From Pedobacter sp. (GTDB lineage: Bacteria > Bacteroidota > Bacteroidia > Sphingobacteriales > Sphingobacteriaceae), in contig JACMND010000047.1 of NCBI GenBank assembly GCA_014378705.1, forward strand, positions 1-63,024: a stretch of 63,024 nt of DNA, in the 5' to 3' direction. Every line of letters starts with the position of its first letter. Position 1 is the stretch's first letter. Shown piece by piece: positions 1-8,779 of the stretch. Under the pieces are notes generated by a model. That model did not search any database. It saw nothing but the letters and a program-made list of their open reading frames with translations, and was not told the DNA's origin. Both the position numbers and the translations under genes were made by a program.

Positions 1-1
1 A

Positions 2-337
2 TACTTTCAGGGAATTAGAAATCAATTTACCTTCGTTTTTAAACAGAATGGAACAGATTTTCAGCAAACAGTATGGAGTGAACTATTGACTATTGAAGCT
101 GGAAAGCCGATAAGTTATTTGACTTTGTCGAAGAAAATGAAAAACCGTTTAGCAATCCGTGCGATTGCATCCGCAAATGGAAAGAATAACATTATGATTG
201 TAATTCCCTGTCACAGGGTAATTGGCAGTAACGGTTATTTGGTTGGCTATTCCGGGGGTTTATGGCGTAAAAAGTGGCTGCTTGAACATGAGGCCCGGAT
301 GATGAAAACTGGCCAGACAACATTAACACTACACTAA
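2..337 (+). CDS. Methylated-DNA--protein-cysteine methyltransferase, C-terminal part (cut by window edge)
   Basis: The reading frame is already open at base 2 and runs to the TAA at 335-337, so the gene begins left of the window. The visible 111 residues are the C-terminal DNA-binding and active-site domain of the MGMT/Ogt/Ada family. FQQTVWSELL is followed by KPISYLTLSKK and the active-site motif IPCHRVIGSNG, whose Cys takes the alkyl group from O6-alkylguanine. The end WRKKWLLEHEA is also typical of the family. Whether the missing N-terminal part carries an Ada-type domain cannot be seen. Its stop overlaps the ATG of the next gene by one base (TAATG), so the two are probably translated together. 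Confidence 0.9.
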   Translation, partial: YFQGIRNQFTFVFKQNGTDFQQTVWSELLTIEAGKPISYLTLSKKMKNRLAIRAIASANGKNNIMIVIPCHRVIGSNGYLVGYSGGLWRKKWLLEHEARMMKTGQTTLTLH

Positions 338-861
338 TGGGAATAGATTCTACCCTGGAAATTATACTTCGTACTTCTTCAGTTTATCTGTTTTTAATTG
401 TGGCAATCAGGCTGTTTGGTAAAAAAGAGTTGTCTCAGTTATCTACCACCGACCTGGTTTTTATTGTTTTGATCAGTAATGCCGTACAAAATGCTATGGT
501 TGGTGCCAATACCAGTTTGTACGGTGGGATTGTTGCCGCAAGCGTTTTATTTATAATGACCTACATTTTAAAGTTGATTATCTACCGGTATCCCAAACTA
601 AGGGATTTTATAGAAACGAAGGCTGTAATTCTTGTTCATAACGGAAAGCTAAATGTTGATCATCTTCATCAGGAAAGTATCAGCATGGACGAACTTGAAC
701 AGGCAATAAGGGAACATGGGGTTGACTCTTACAAAAAGGTTGTACTGGCTGTTTTAGAAATTGATGGGAATATCAGTGTTATATCGGGAGACGACAATAA
801 GCTTAAACAAACATCCCACAAAACAAGGCGGAAAAGAAAAGACCTTACCCGTATGAGCTAA
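337..861 (+). CDS. DUF421 (YetF-type) membrane protein
   Basis: 174 residues. Two to three hydrophobic helices occupy roughly residues 10-85, followed by a small soluble domain. The text RLFGKKELSQLSTTDLVFIVLISNAVQNAM is the hallmark of DUF421/YetF proteins, and VDSYKKVVLAVLEIDGNISVI belongs to their C-terminal YetF domain. The biochemical role of the family is not settled. The start codon overlaps the stop of the upstream MGMT gene, which suggests one transcript. The last 20 residues are very basic (KTRRKRKD). Confidence 0.85.
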   Translation: MGIDSTLEIILRTSSVYLFLIVAIRLFGKKELSQLSTTDLVFIVLISNAVQNAMVGANTSLYGGIVAASVLFIMTYILKLIIYRYPKLRDFIETKAVILVHNGKLNVDHLHQESISMDELEQAIREHGVDSYKKVVLAVLEIDGNISVISGDDNKLKQTSHKTRRKRKDLTRMS

Positions 862-1266
862 TCAAGCTTTATTTCTTTGTTTACCGGAGAAAAAAATCAT
901 GATAAGGGAGCCGCAAATGATGGTTGTCCAGCCTATCCACTTATAATGTACCATGCCTGATGCAATCCTGGCGAGCTTTTTAAGTGGAATAAAGTTGAAA
1001 TAATCATGAACCTTAAAATAAACCGCTACAAGCGTAAATAAAAGAACAATTAAAATACCCCATCCCGTAAAATTTACCAACCATAATTTTTTAAGTATAG
1101 CTGCCACGATGCCAACCGCGGCGAAGGTAAAAACAATGCTGGCAAGAACAGTATCTATGTCCCAATAATTCCAATTGCCAATTATCGGGATCCTGAGCAT
1201 TGGGCTCATACCACCAGCAATAACCATTACAGAACCAATAAGGCCCAAGGTGTTTCTAAATCGCAT
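862..1266 (-). CDS. Small four-helix membrane protein, function unknown
   Basis: 134 residues with four predicted membrane segments (about 8-25, 40-60, 68-85 and 108-128). I do not recognise a named family. It ends one base from the convergent DUF421 gene. It starts 8 bp after the end of gldC, which is transcribed in the same direction, so it is probably the second gene of a gldC transcript. A short basic tail (GKQRNKA) is presumably cytoplasmic. Confidence 0.6.
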   Translation of the reverse strand: MRFRNTLGLIGSVMVIAGGMSPMLRIPIIGNWNYWDIDTVLASIVFTFAAVGIVAAILKKLWLVNFTGWGILIVLLFTLVAVYFKVHDYFNFIPLKKLARIASGMVHYKWIGWTTIICGSLIMIFFSGKQRNKA

Positions 1267-1274
1267 TTTAAAGT

Positions 1275-1634
1275 CTAACTTTTAATAACGGGTGGAGGAA
1301 TTCCGCCTTCTGATAACTGCATTTTATCGGCGAAATGAGCGCAGTAATCCCTGAGATCTTCTACAATATCTTTTTCGCCGGTAGCCCGCAAAAAACTGTC
1401 ACCCATCGTTTGTAAGGTTTCATAAAAAAAACGTTTCATTTCATCTGCAGGCATGTCATTCGTCCAAAGATCAATACGTAACGCGTTTTTATAATGATGG
1501 TCCCATAAAGCCAGGAACATGGATTTTACAGGTAAAGCTTCTTTAGTCGCGTTATCTGTACTTTCCCAAAGTATATTTTGAGGTACATTCTGATCGTCAA
1601 GTTCTATAGTTAATTTTATTTCTGCTTTTTTCAT
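1275..1634 (-). CDS. gldC: Gliding motility-associated protein GldC
   Basis: 119 residues. It matches GldC from gliding Bacteroidota in length and in its core: IKLTIELDDQNVPQNILW near the N-terminus, then LRIDLWTNDMPADEMKRFFYETLQ and MGDSF in the middle. GldC is a small soluble protein found widely in Bacteroidota, including non-gliding species, and is known from Flavobacterium johnsoniae genetics to support gliding. No signal peptide is visible. No other gld or spr genes lie in the window, so this gene alone does not show that the organism glides. Confidence 0.85.
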   Translation of the reverse strand: MKKAEIKLTIELDDQNVPQNILWESTDNATKEALPVKSMFLALWDHHYKNALRIDLWTNDMPADEMKRFFYETLQTMGDSFLRATGEKDIVEDLRDYCAHFADKMQLSEGGIPPPVIKS

Positions 1635-1718
1635 GGTAAGAAATTGTATTACAAGGTTTGTATTGAGATTGCCATACAGGTATGGATTAAAATCTAAGTT
1701 GTTGTTGAATCTTAATTT

Positions 1719-1982
1719 TTACTTTAAAATAGCCTGTATGAGGACGATTAGTGCGGCCACAAAGATGATAAATATGGATTGTACTAACCAAAGTTTTATG
1801 TTGCTTGAATAAGGGATAACGATTCTAAAAATCAGGTCGACTATAACTAAAATTCCTGCAAACACTAATAAAAAAACGGAAATAATGCTATTAGATTTTG
1901 TTGAAACCTGAAATATAAGAAAACAAAAATATCCAATTAAAACGGCTGTTAATATATTTAAGGGTGTTAAGCGAAATTTCAT
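1719..1982 (-). CDS. Small hydrophobic membrane protein, unknown
   Basis: 87 residues made almost entirely of three hydrophobic segments (about 8-25, 32-53 and 63-85). No family was recognised. Its ATG overlaps the stop codon of the upstream DEAD-box helicase gene in an ATGA arrangement at 1979-1982, so its translation is probably coupled to the helicase. The overlap and the sensible membrane profile are the main support for it being a real gene. Confidence 0.5.
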   Translation of the reverse strand: MKFRLTPLNILTAVLIGYFCFLIFQVSTKSNSIISVFLLVFAGILVIVDLIFRIVIPYSSNIKLWLVQSIFIIFVAALIVLIQAILK

Positions 1983-3349
1983 TTTCTCTTGCGGTCCTTT
2001 TTAGGGACCGCATCAAATTTAATGCTCTTTTTTCTTCTGGTTACGCCCGGTTTGTTATTCTTGACGGCCGCCAATTTTGCGGGTTTGGAATTACCAATAT
2101 TTTTTACTTTTTTTTCATGAAAAGCACCCATAAAATCAGGGTCGCTTTTACGCTTTTGCAAATCAATATCTTTGGCTATCGCCTGCCGTTCTTCGTATGG
2201 TGTTTCTTCAATGAACACTCCTTCCGGAATACTGGTAACCGGAATTTTCTGCCGAATCAATTTTTCAATTTTGTAGATATAATGCTCCTCCGCCGGGTTA
2301 CAAAAGGTTATCGCATCGCCCGTTTGAAAAGCACGGCCTGTACGCCCAATCCGGTGAACGTAATCTTCAATAATAATGGGAACATCAAAATTAATTACGT
2401 GGCTGACCTTACTTACATCCAAACCCCTGGAAGCCACGTCGGTAGCAACCAGGATACGCACCTCTCCTTCTTTAAATGCGTTAATAGAATTGATTCGCGT
2501 GTTTTGTCCTTTGTTGGCATGTATAACCCGAACCTCGTTAGCACCATACCGCTTTTCCAGAAAATGGAAAATATTGTCGGCTACTGTTTTGGTCTTGCAA
2601 AAAATAATAAGCCTTTTAACCTCTTCATCCTGCTTGAGCAATTGCTGTAACAGGTTAAGTTTAGTTTTTAAATTAGGAACATAGTACAATACCTGGTTAA
2701 CGGTTTGGGCAGGGGTTGCTTGTGTACTTACTTCTATGATGGTGGGATTTTTTAAAAAATCGCCGGAAATTTTATGCACCAGCTCACCCATCGTAGCAGA
2801 AAACAAAAGGTTTTGTCGCTTTCGCGGAACAACTTCCAATATGCGGTGTATAGATCCTATAAATCCCATATCCATCATTTTATCAGCTTCGTCCATTACC
2901 ATAAAATGAATATGCTGCGTTACAATATGGCCTGTAAGATATAAATCTAAAAAGCGGCCCGGAGTAGCAACCAAAATATCAACACCTTTTTTTAATTCGG
3001 CTATTTGGGTTTTAGGACCCAGCCCACCGTAAATAACTACGGTCCGGAGATCGGTATTTTTTGAAAAGGTTCGAATATTCTCCCCTATCTGCATAGCCAA
3101 CTCACGGGTTGGAGCAATAATCAATGCCCGGGCTTCCATTCCCTGGGCATATTTAAGCTTCATTAAAATCGGCAAAACAAAGGCGGCGGTTTTACCTGTG
3201 CCCGTTTGTGCCACACCCATAATATCCTGGCCGGATAATATCGGCATAATTGCTTTTTGCTGGATCGGTGTAGGCATTGTGTATCCAGCATCAGCAACCG
3301 CATTTAAAATCTGTGGATTTAGCTTAAAGTCTGCAAAAGTATGAGGCAT
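1979..3349 (-). CDS. DEAD-box ATP-dependent RNA helicase
   Basis: 456 residues with all core helicase motifs in order: Q motif (FADFKL..., PTPIQ), motif I AQTGTGKT at 47-54, PTRELA at 80-85, DEAD at 153-156, SAT at 184-186, then ATDVASRGLD and HRIGRTGRA. A basic tail of about 70 residues (QKRKSDPD..., RRKKSIKF...) follows. Such RhlE/DbpA-like enzymes unwind RNA in ribosome assembly, mRNA turnover or cold adaptation. Which role applies cannot be told from sequence. The start is fixed by the Q-motif Phe only a few residues in. A TAnnTTTG box lies immediately upstream of the ATG. Confidence 0.93.
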   Translation of the reverse strand: MPHTFADFKLNPQILNAVADAGYTMPTPIQQKAIMPILSGQDIMGVAQTGTGKTAAFVLPILMKLKYAQGMEARALIIAPTRELAMQIGENIRTFSKNTDLRTVVIYGGLGPKTQIAELKKGVDILVATPGRFLDLYLTGHIVTQHIHFMVMDEADKMMDMGFIGSIHRILEVVPRKRQNLLFSATMGELVHKISGDFLKNPTIIEVSTQATPAQTVNQVLYYVPNLKTKLNLLQQLLKQDEEVKRLIIFCKTKTVADNIFHFLEKRYGANEVRVIHANKGQNTRINSINAFKEGEVRILVATDVASRGLDVSKVSHVINFDVPIIIEDYVHRIGRTGRAFQTGDAITFCNPAEEHYIYKIEKLIRQKIPVTSIPEGVFIEETPYEERQAIAKDIDLQKRKSDPDFMGAFHEKKVKNIGNSKPAKLAAVKNNKPGVTRRKKSIKFDAVPKKDRKRK

Positions 3350-3353
3350 GCGG

Positions 3354-3361
3354 CAAAGATA
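3354..3361 (-). promoter_or_regulatory. Bacteroidota -7 box (TATCTTTG) abutting the helicase start
   Basis: On the minus strand the sequence TATCTTTG fits the Bacteroidota -7 consensus TAnnTTTG. No TTTG is seen at the usual 19-21 nt upstream. The box ends only about four bases before the helicase ATG, so a transcript starting here would be leaderless or nearly so. Confidence 0.4.
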
Positions 3362-3415
3362 TGGTTTCTGAATTTGGAAGAATAGCCGGGACTAATATTC
3401 AAATTCTAAAGCAGG

Positions 3416-4408
3416 CTATCCAATCAAACCTTTTTTAAGTAGATACTCTGCAATCTGAACCGCATTGGTTGCGGCCCCTTTCCTTAAATTGTCTGCTACA
3501 ATCCAAAGGTTCAATGCATTTTCCTGAGATTCATCTCTCCGGATCCGTCCTACGAAAACTTCATCTTTTTCATGAGCGTCTTTAGGCATCGGGTATTTTA
3601 AATTAGCCGGATCGTCAACAACTATAATTCCTGCCTCTTTTTCCAGAATTGAACGTACTTCTGAAAGATCAAAATCATTTTCAAACTCAATGTTTACAGA
3701 TTCTGAATGTCCTCCCATAACTGGAATACGAACAGTTGTTGCCGTTAGCCGGATTGAATCATCACCCATGATCTTCTTGGTCTCAAGAATCATTTTCATC
3801 TCTTCTTTGGTATACCCGTTATCCTGAAAAACATCTATTTGTGGTATAACATTCAAATCTATCGGGTAAGGATAAGCCATTTCACCAACAATTCCTTTGC
3901 GTTCGTTCATCATTTGTTCAACCGCTTTTACACCTGTTCCGGTTACAGACTGATAAGTTGAAACAACCACTCTTTTAATTTTATATCGGTCATGCAATGG
4001 TTTTAACACCACAACCATCTGAATAGTTGAGCAATTCGGGTTGGCGATGATTTTGTCATCGTTAGTCAAAACACTGGCGTTAACTTCCGGAACTACCAGT
4101 TTTTTATCAGGGTCCATCCTCCATGCCGATGAGTTATCAATCACTGTTGTACCAACTTCAGCAAATCTTGGCGCATCTTTTAATGAAATACTTCCTCCTG
4201 CAGAAAATAAAGCTACGTTAGGTTTCATAGAAATAGCCTCATCTACGGTAACTACCGTATAATTATTTCCCATAAATTCCACCTGTTTGCCAGCACTCTT
4301 TGCTGATGCTACCGGTATTAATTGTGTAACCGGGAAATTGCGCTCCGCCAAGACTTTTAACATTACCGATCCCACTAAACCGGTAGCACCTACTACTGCA
4401 ACTTTCAT
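3416..4408 (-). CDS. asd: Aspartate-semialdehyde dehydrogenase
   Basis: 330 residues, normal for the family. It reduces aspartyl-4-phosphate to aspartate-4-semialdehyde with NADPH, the branch point to lysine/diaminopimelate, threonine and methionine. The N-terminal MKVAVVGATGLVGSVML is the NADP-binding loop. NPNCSTIQ holds the catalytic Cys126, and RIPVMGGHSESV holds the catalytic His. It stands alone between the helicase (same strand) and a divergently transcribed secreted protein. Confidence 0.95.
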   Translation of the reverse strand: MKVAVVGATGLVGSVMLKVLAERNFPVTQLIPVASAKSAGKQVEFMGNNYTVVTVDEAISMKPNVALFSAGGSISLKDAPRFAEVGTTVIDNSSAWRMDPDKKLVVPEVNASVLTNDDKIIANPNCSTIQMVVVLKPLHDRYKIKRVVVSTYQSVTGTGVKAVEQMMNERKGIVGEMAYPYPIDLNVIPQIDVFQDNGYTKEEMKMILETKKIMGDDSIRLTATTVRIPVMGGHSESVNIEFENDFDLSEVRSILEKEAGIIVVDDPANLKYPMPKDAHEKDEVFVGRIRRDESQENALNLWIVADNLRKGAATNAVQIAEYLLKKGLIG

Positions 4409-4545
4409 CTAATATTTATTAAAAAATTTCTTTTAAGAATTTAACACCAAGCTAATTACACCTGCTTACTCAATTTACCATTACTAAACCATTTAAGTAT
4501 ATTGTATAATGATTTTTGGAAATTGATTTTATGTTTCAGGCAAAT

Positions 4546-6264
4546 ATGAAAATTTGTTTACTCATTTTAATTTTATTTGTGGGTAAATCTGCCTTTACTC
4601 AAATAAACAATCCCGTTAAAATTAAAGATGTGGTTATTAATGAGATTTTTGCCGACCCAAATCCTTCGGTTGGTTTACCACCAATTGAATTTGTGGAATT
4701 ATGGAACACCACCAAAAAAAGTATCAGCCTAAAAAACTGGACTTATAATGACGAAAATACAGAGTTTAAATTTTTTGGGGATACCATTCAAGCCAATGAA
4801 TTTTTAATACTGTGTGCACGTAACGATACAAATTACTTTAAAAAATACGGACGAGTACTCGGACTTTCACCCTGGCCGTCGCTGAATAACTCTGCAGATA
4901 ACCTCACGTTAAAAAGTGATTCTGGCCTAATCGTTCATAAAGTAGATTACACAGACGGCTGGTATCAGGATCCTAAAAAAAAAATTGGAGGCTACACGCT
5001 TGAATTAGTTGATCATAATTCAATTTGTGAAGGAATAAGAAACTGGACCGCTAGTACAGACTCAACAGGGGGCACACCTGGAAGTCAAAACTCAAATTTT
5101 AATATTCATGCAAATTTAACACCATTACAGTTACTGAAAGCAACTTTGGTTGATAGTGTAACTTTAAATCTGGTTTTTAATCGGTTTATTGATAGTGTTC
5201 AAGCCGTAATTTTAAAAAACTTTCGAGTTAATAATGGTGTGGGAAATCCAGTTCTAATTGTGTTTGATGGTGATGACGCTTTAAGCATTACTTTAAAATT
5301 TGATTTGCCGCTATCATCAGGTAAGATGTATAAAATTGATGCAACTCAGATATCAGATTGCAATGGCACCATTATTTTGCCCATGAACAGTTCAACAGAA
5401 TTTTATTTTCCGAAAAAAATCACAATCGGTGACATATTAATTAGCGAAATTCTTTTTAATCCAAGGGCCAGCGGTGTTGATTTTGTTGAGATCTATAATA
5501 ATTCAGACCAGGTTTTGGATATGCAAAACTTGTATTTAAACAATATCACTTTCCCCGATTCATTAAAAAAGGCCAAACGTTTAAGCAATATAGAAACCCT
5601 TTTAAAGGCAGGAGAATATTTGGTTTTAACTTCAGATCCTGCTAAAATTAAAGCAGAATATCGTACAGAAAAACCAGATTCATTTTTAAAGTTGGTATCA
5701 TTTCCATCCTACAATAACGATAAAGGGATTGTTAGCCTCTCAAACAATAATAAGTTGATTGACGAGGTTTCCTATACTGAAAAAATGCATCAAACAATTA
5801 TCAAAAATGCAGAAGGAATTTCATTGGAAAGAACAAGCTTCGTGAAGCCGGGAAATGAGACAGGAAATTTTAAATCTGCGGCCGCTTCCGTGGGATTTGC
5901 TACGCCGGGTTATAAAAATTCGCAGTTTTTTAATGATATTCCAGGAAACGAATTTAATCTTATATCTGCAAGTTTTTCACCTGATAACGATGGATCAGAT
6001 GACCTGATGCAGATTATGTACAAACTTAACCAACCCGGATTTGTGGCCAATATTACCATTTACAACACATCTGGAAAGATAATCCGCAAATTATATCAGA
6101 ATATAACACTCGGGACACATGGTTTGGTAGAATGGGACGGAAAAGATGAATCCGACAATATTAATCCTGTGGGTATATATTTGCTTACCGCTGAGTTTTT
6201 TAATGCAGAAGGAACTGTTAAAAAATATCGAAAAACCATAATTCTGGCCGCCAAATTAAATTAG
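4546..6264 (+). CDS. Secreted lamin-tail-domain protein with FlgD-like C-terminal module
   Basis: About 572 residues from the chosen start. The frame stays open upstream (ATG at 4531, TTG at 4516), but the ATG at 4546 gives a clean signal peptide, MKICLLILILFVGKSAFTQ. Two lamin-tail-like domains are visible: one begins VVINEIFADPNPSVG...IEFVELWN soon after the signal peptide, the other begins ILISEILFNPRASGVDFVEIYN in the middle. The last 100 residues (FSPDNDGSDD..., GLVEWDGKDESDNINPVGIYLL) form an Ig-like module of the FlgD/type-B C-terminal kind often seen in Bacteroidota surface proteins. It is probably exported to the cell surface, but its function is unknown. No enzyme domain is visible. 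Confidence 0.75.
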   Translation: MKICLLILILFVGKSAFTQINNPVKIKDVVINEIFADPNPSVGLPPIEFVELWNTTKKSISLKNWTYNDENTEFKFFGDTIQANEFLILCARNDTNYFKKYGRVLGLSPWPSLNNSADNLTLKSDSGLIVHKVDYTDGWYQDPKKKIGGYTLELVDHNSICEGIRNWTASTDSTGGTPGSQNSNFNIHANLTPLQLLKATLVDSVTLNLVFNRFIDSVQAVILKNFRVNNGVGNPVLIVFDGDDALSITLKFDLPLSSGKMYKIDATQISDCNGTIILPMNSSTEFYFPKKITIGDILISEILFNPRASGVDFVEIYNNSDQVLDMQNLYLNNITFPDSLKKAKRLSNIETLLKAGEYLVLTSDPAKIKAEYRTEKPDSFLKLVSFPSYNNDKGIVSLSNNNKLIDEVSYTEKMHQTIIKNAEGISLERTSFVKPGNETGNFKSAAASVGFATPGYKNSQFFNDIPGNEFNLISASFSPDNDGSDDLMQIMYKLNQPGFVANITIYNTSGKIIRKLYQNITLGTHGLVEWDGKDESDNINPVGIYLLTAEFFNAEGTVKKYRKTIILAAKLN

Positions 6265-6281
6265 TGTTATTCATAAAATTT

Positions 6282-6289
6282 TACCTTTG
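6282..6289 (+). promoter_or_regulatory. -7 box (TACCTTTG) upstream of tdh
   Basis: TACCTTTG matches the Bacteroidota -7 consensus TAnnTTTG and lies 20 bases before the tdh ATG, giving a leader of roughly 15 nt. No convincing -33 TTTG is present. Confidence 0.45.
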
Positions 6290-6308
6290 AAAAAAATTAA
6301 ACCTGTGC

Positions 6309-7253
6309 ATGAAAGAATCTATTTTGGTAATCGGATCCAACGGTCAGATCGGAACAGAATTAGTTACGGAATTAAGGAAGATATACGGTGAAGATGTAGT
6401 TATTGCATGTGATATACGTCGCCCAGATTACGATATCAAAAATGCAGGCCCGTTTGAATTTGTAAATGTTCTTGAAAAAGAGATTTTAAATAACACTTTT
6501 AAAAAGTACAAACCAACGCAGGTTTATTTATTGGCTGCCCTACTTTCAGCCACCGGAGAGCAAAATCCCAAACTTGCCTGGGATCTGAATATGAATGGTT
6601 TGTTAAATATATTAGACCTTGCCATAGAATATCAAACCTATAAAGTTTACTGGCCAAGTTCAATCGCGGCCTTCGGGGTTAATTCTCCAAAATTAAACAC
6701 GCCACAGTATTGCATCATGGATCCGAATACGGTTTATGGCATTAGTAAACTTGCCGGTGAAAGATGGTGCGAATACTATTTTCAAAAGTATGGTTTAGAT
6801 GTAAGAAGTATTCGGTATCCTGGCTTGATTAGCTGGAAAGCTGCACCAGGAGGGGGTACAACAGATTATGCGATCCATATTTTTCATGACGCACTTAAAA
6901 AAGGAAGTTACACATCCTTTTTATCTGCAGAAACCAAATTGCCGATGATGTATATGGACGACGCCATACGGGGTACCATCGAATTGATGGACTCACCTGC
7001 TGACCGGATCAGTATTCGTTCGAGTTATAATTTTGCCGGAACTAGTTTTACACCTGAGGATTTGGCAACCGAAATAAGAAAACACATTCCAGGCTTTGAA
7101 TTAAAATACCAGGAAAATGACCCACGGCAGGCGATAGCAAGCAGCTGGCCTCAATCTATTGATGACAAACAGGCCAGGCAGGATTGGAATTGGAAGCCGG
7201 AGTTTAACCTGACAAAAATTACGGAAGACATGCTGGGGAATTTGAAAAGATAA
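6309..7253 (+). CDS. tdh: L-threonine 3-dehydrogenase, SDR (epimerase-like) type
   Basis: 314 residues of the extended short-chain dehydrogenase fold. It has the NAD-binding loop VIGSNGQIGTEL at 7-18 and a catalytic YxxxK (Tyr143, Lys147). The stretch YPGLISWKAAPGGGTTDYA identifies the SDR-type threonine dehydrogenase known from Flavobacterium and animals, rather than a UDP-sugar epimerase. It oxidises threonine to 2-amino-3-oxobutyrate, which Kbl (encoded at 27 kb here) splits to glycine and acetyl-CoA. It has its own TAnnTTTG box and no co-directional partner gene close by. Confidence 0.87.
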   Translation: MKESILVIGSNGQIGTELVTELRKIYGEDVVIACDIRRPDYDIKNAGPFEFVNVLEKEILNNTFKKYKPTQVYLLAALLSATGEQNPKLAWDLNMNGLLNILDLAIEYQTYKVYWPSSIAAFGVNSPKLNTPQYCIMDPNTVYGISKLAGERWCEYYFQKYGLDVRSIRYPGLISWKAAPGGGTTDYAIHIFHDALKKGSYTSFLSAETKLPMMYMDDAIRGTIELMDSPADRISIRSSYNFAGTSFTPEDLATEIRKHIPGFELKYQENDPRQAIASSWPQSIDDKQARQDWNWKPEFNLTKITEDMLGNLKR

Positions 7254-7326
7254 AATCAGGATCAACATGGAGGGACTTGAACAGACTGTTAAAAATTATC
7301 AAACACTCATTTAAAATATCAGAGAT

Positions 7327-7725
7327 ATGAAGGGAATGCACGATAATGAAATTGCGGTTTTTTCATGGGATTCAAACAAAAGCTATAAAGCAACAGGTTA
7401 AAAGAAATATGGCCTGTTTTCCGGATGATTTTATGTTTGTGCTAACAACTACAAAATTTGAAAGTTTGAGAACAAAAATTGTGGCCACATACCGCGAGGA
7501 TTCGCGTTATTTGCCAATGGCTTCTTCAAATACTGAAATCATACGTGTGTTTTTAAAATACAGTCTATCACTACGTGGAAATGAGGTTCTAAATCAAGAG
7601 ATTAAAAACCTTAACGCGAAATTAGACCACCCCGCTCAATTCACGTTAATAAAATTGATTTGCTGAGTAAAAAAGACGAAAACGAAAAGCCGGAACCGGT
7701 TGGCTATAAAATCACAAAGAAATAA
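7327..7725 (+). pseudogene. Decayed ORF6N-domain (KilA-N-like) gene
   Basis: The fragment around 7346-7666 reads GIQTKAIKQQVKRN followed by FPDDFMFVLTTTKFESLRTKIV, the core of the ORF6N domain found in phage antirepressor-like proteins. The usual middle part with the VFTEQGVAMLS segment is missing. After a stop at 7664-7666, a different frame gives KPEPVGYKITKK and ends with TAA at 7723-7725, which resembles the normal C-terminus of this family. The N-terminal RGxKVMLDxDLAELYG part is also gone or out of frame. I read this as a gene broken by frameshift and internal deletion. Intact relatives are common accessory genes in Bacteroidota, so this may mark an old mobile-element insertion. Confidence 0.65.
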
Positions 7726-7763
7726 TCATATTTATATTAATCTTAAATAATAGTAAGACAAGA

Positions 7764-8489
7764 ATGGGAAGAGCATTTGAATTCAGGAAAGAAAGAAAAT
7801 TTAAACGCTGGGCAAAAATGGCGGTACAGTTTACCCGTTTGGGTAAAGAAATTGTAATGGCTGTAAAATCAGGAGGTGGAAACCCTGACACAAATTCATG
7901 GCTACGGACGGTAATGCAGAATGCGAAGGCTGTAAATATGCCTAAAGACCGGGTTGAAGCTGCTATAAAAAGAGCTTCAAACAAAGACGAAAGCAATTAT
8001 GAAGAGATTGTTTATGAAGGTTATGCGCCTCATGGTGTTGCCATTCTCGTTGAAACCGCCACGGATAATACCAACAGAACGGTGGCCAATGTGAGAAGTT
8101 ATTTTACAAAAACGGGCGGTTCATTAGGAAAAACCGGCTCTTTGGATTTTATTTTCAGCAGAAAATCGGTTTTTCGCTTTGAGCCAGGTGATCTTGAATT
8201 GGAAGAACTGGAATTTGAACTGATTGATGCTGGTTTAGAAGATTTATATATAGAAGAAAATGCGGAAGGAAAGGATACTGGCGTAATTCATACATCTTTT
8301 GAAGATTTTGGTAAGATGCAAAAAGCATTGGAAGAAAAAGGAATTACAACCATCAGCGCCAAACTGGAACGTGTTCCGCAATCTACTACCGCGGCCACCG
8401 AAGAGCAAACTGCCGATGTTTTAAAATTGCTTGATAAGATGGAAGATGATGATGATGTTCAGGCGGTTTATCATAATATGGCGGATTAG
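7764..8489 (+). CDS. YebC/PmpR-family regulatory protein
   Basis: 241 residues with the YebC/TACO1 layout: MGRAFEFRKERKFKRWAKMA at the start, NMPKDRVEAAIKRAS in the helical domain, and YEGYAPHGVAILVETATDNTNRT in the middle domain. Family members have been reported as DNA-binding regulators and, more recently, as ribosome-associated factors that help translate difficult sequences. The sequence does not decide between these. The acidic C-terminus (MEDDDDVQAVYHNM) is normal for the family. It appears monocistronic. Confidence 0.93.
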   Translation: MGRAFEFRKERKFKRWAKMAVQFTRLGKEIVMAVKSGGGNPDTNSWLRTVMQNAKAVNMPKDRVEAAIKRASNKDESNYEEIVYEGYAPHGVAILVETATDNTNRTVANVRSYFTKTGGSLGKTGSLDFIFSRKSVFRFEPGDLELEELEFELIDAGLEDLYIEENAEGKDTGVIHTSFEDFGKMQKALEEKGITTISAKLERVPQSTTAATEEQTADVLKLLDKMEDDDDVQAVYHNMAD

Positions 8490-8542
8490 AGTAGGTGCAG
8501 ATGTGCTAGTTGATAATTGATTTACAAATAATAAAATAATTT

Positions 8543-8764
8543 ATGGCCTTATTTACATCGCGAAAGCAACAAAAACCAGTTGAGGTTAAATTTCAGAAAG
8601 GCTTACTTTTTGTTAAAATGGATAACGGGAAAGAAATTGCCTACCCGCTGGATTTTCAACCTAAGTTACTTCAGGCAAATGATGAGGAAAAGGCTGACTG
8701 GCTGGTTAAGCCGGATGGTTCAGGGATTCGGTGGAATAAATTGGATGTGGAGATCGATTTCTGA
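8543..8764 (+). CDS. DUF2442 domain-containing small protein
   Basis: 73 residues, cytoplasmic, with no signal peptide. The pattern GKEIAYPLDFQPKLLQA...W...GSGIRWNKLDVEIDF is that of DUF2442, a small domain of unknown function often found near toxin-antitoxin genes. No toxin partner is visible next to it. Translating the frame from 8580 gives a longer alternative ORF, but only this frame reads as a known domain. Confidence 0.7.
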   Translation: MALFTSRKQQKPVEVKFQKGLLFVKMDNGKEIAYPLDFQPKLLQANDEEKADWLVKPDGSGIRWNKLDVEIDF

Positions 8765-8779
8765 GCATAATCACCATAA

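Noticed and set aside
1964-2650. 228-codon open frame on the plus strand
   Set aside because: It lies antisense to the DEAD-box helicase, whose motifs are complete. The translated text is not protein-like and matches no family.
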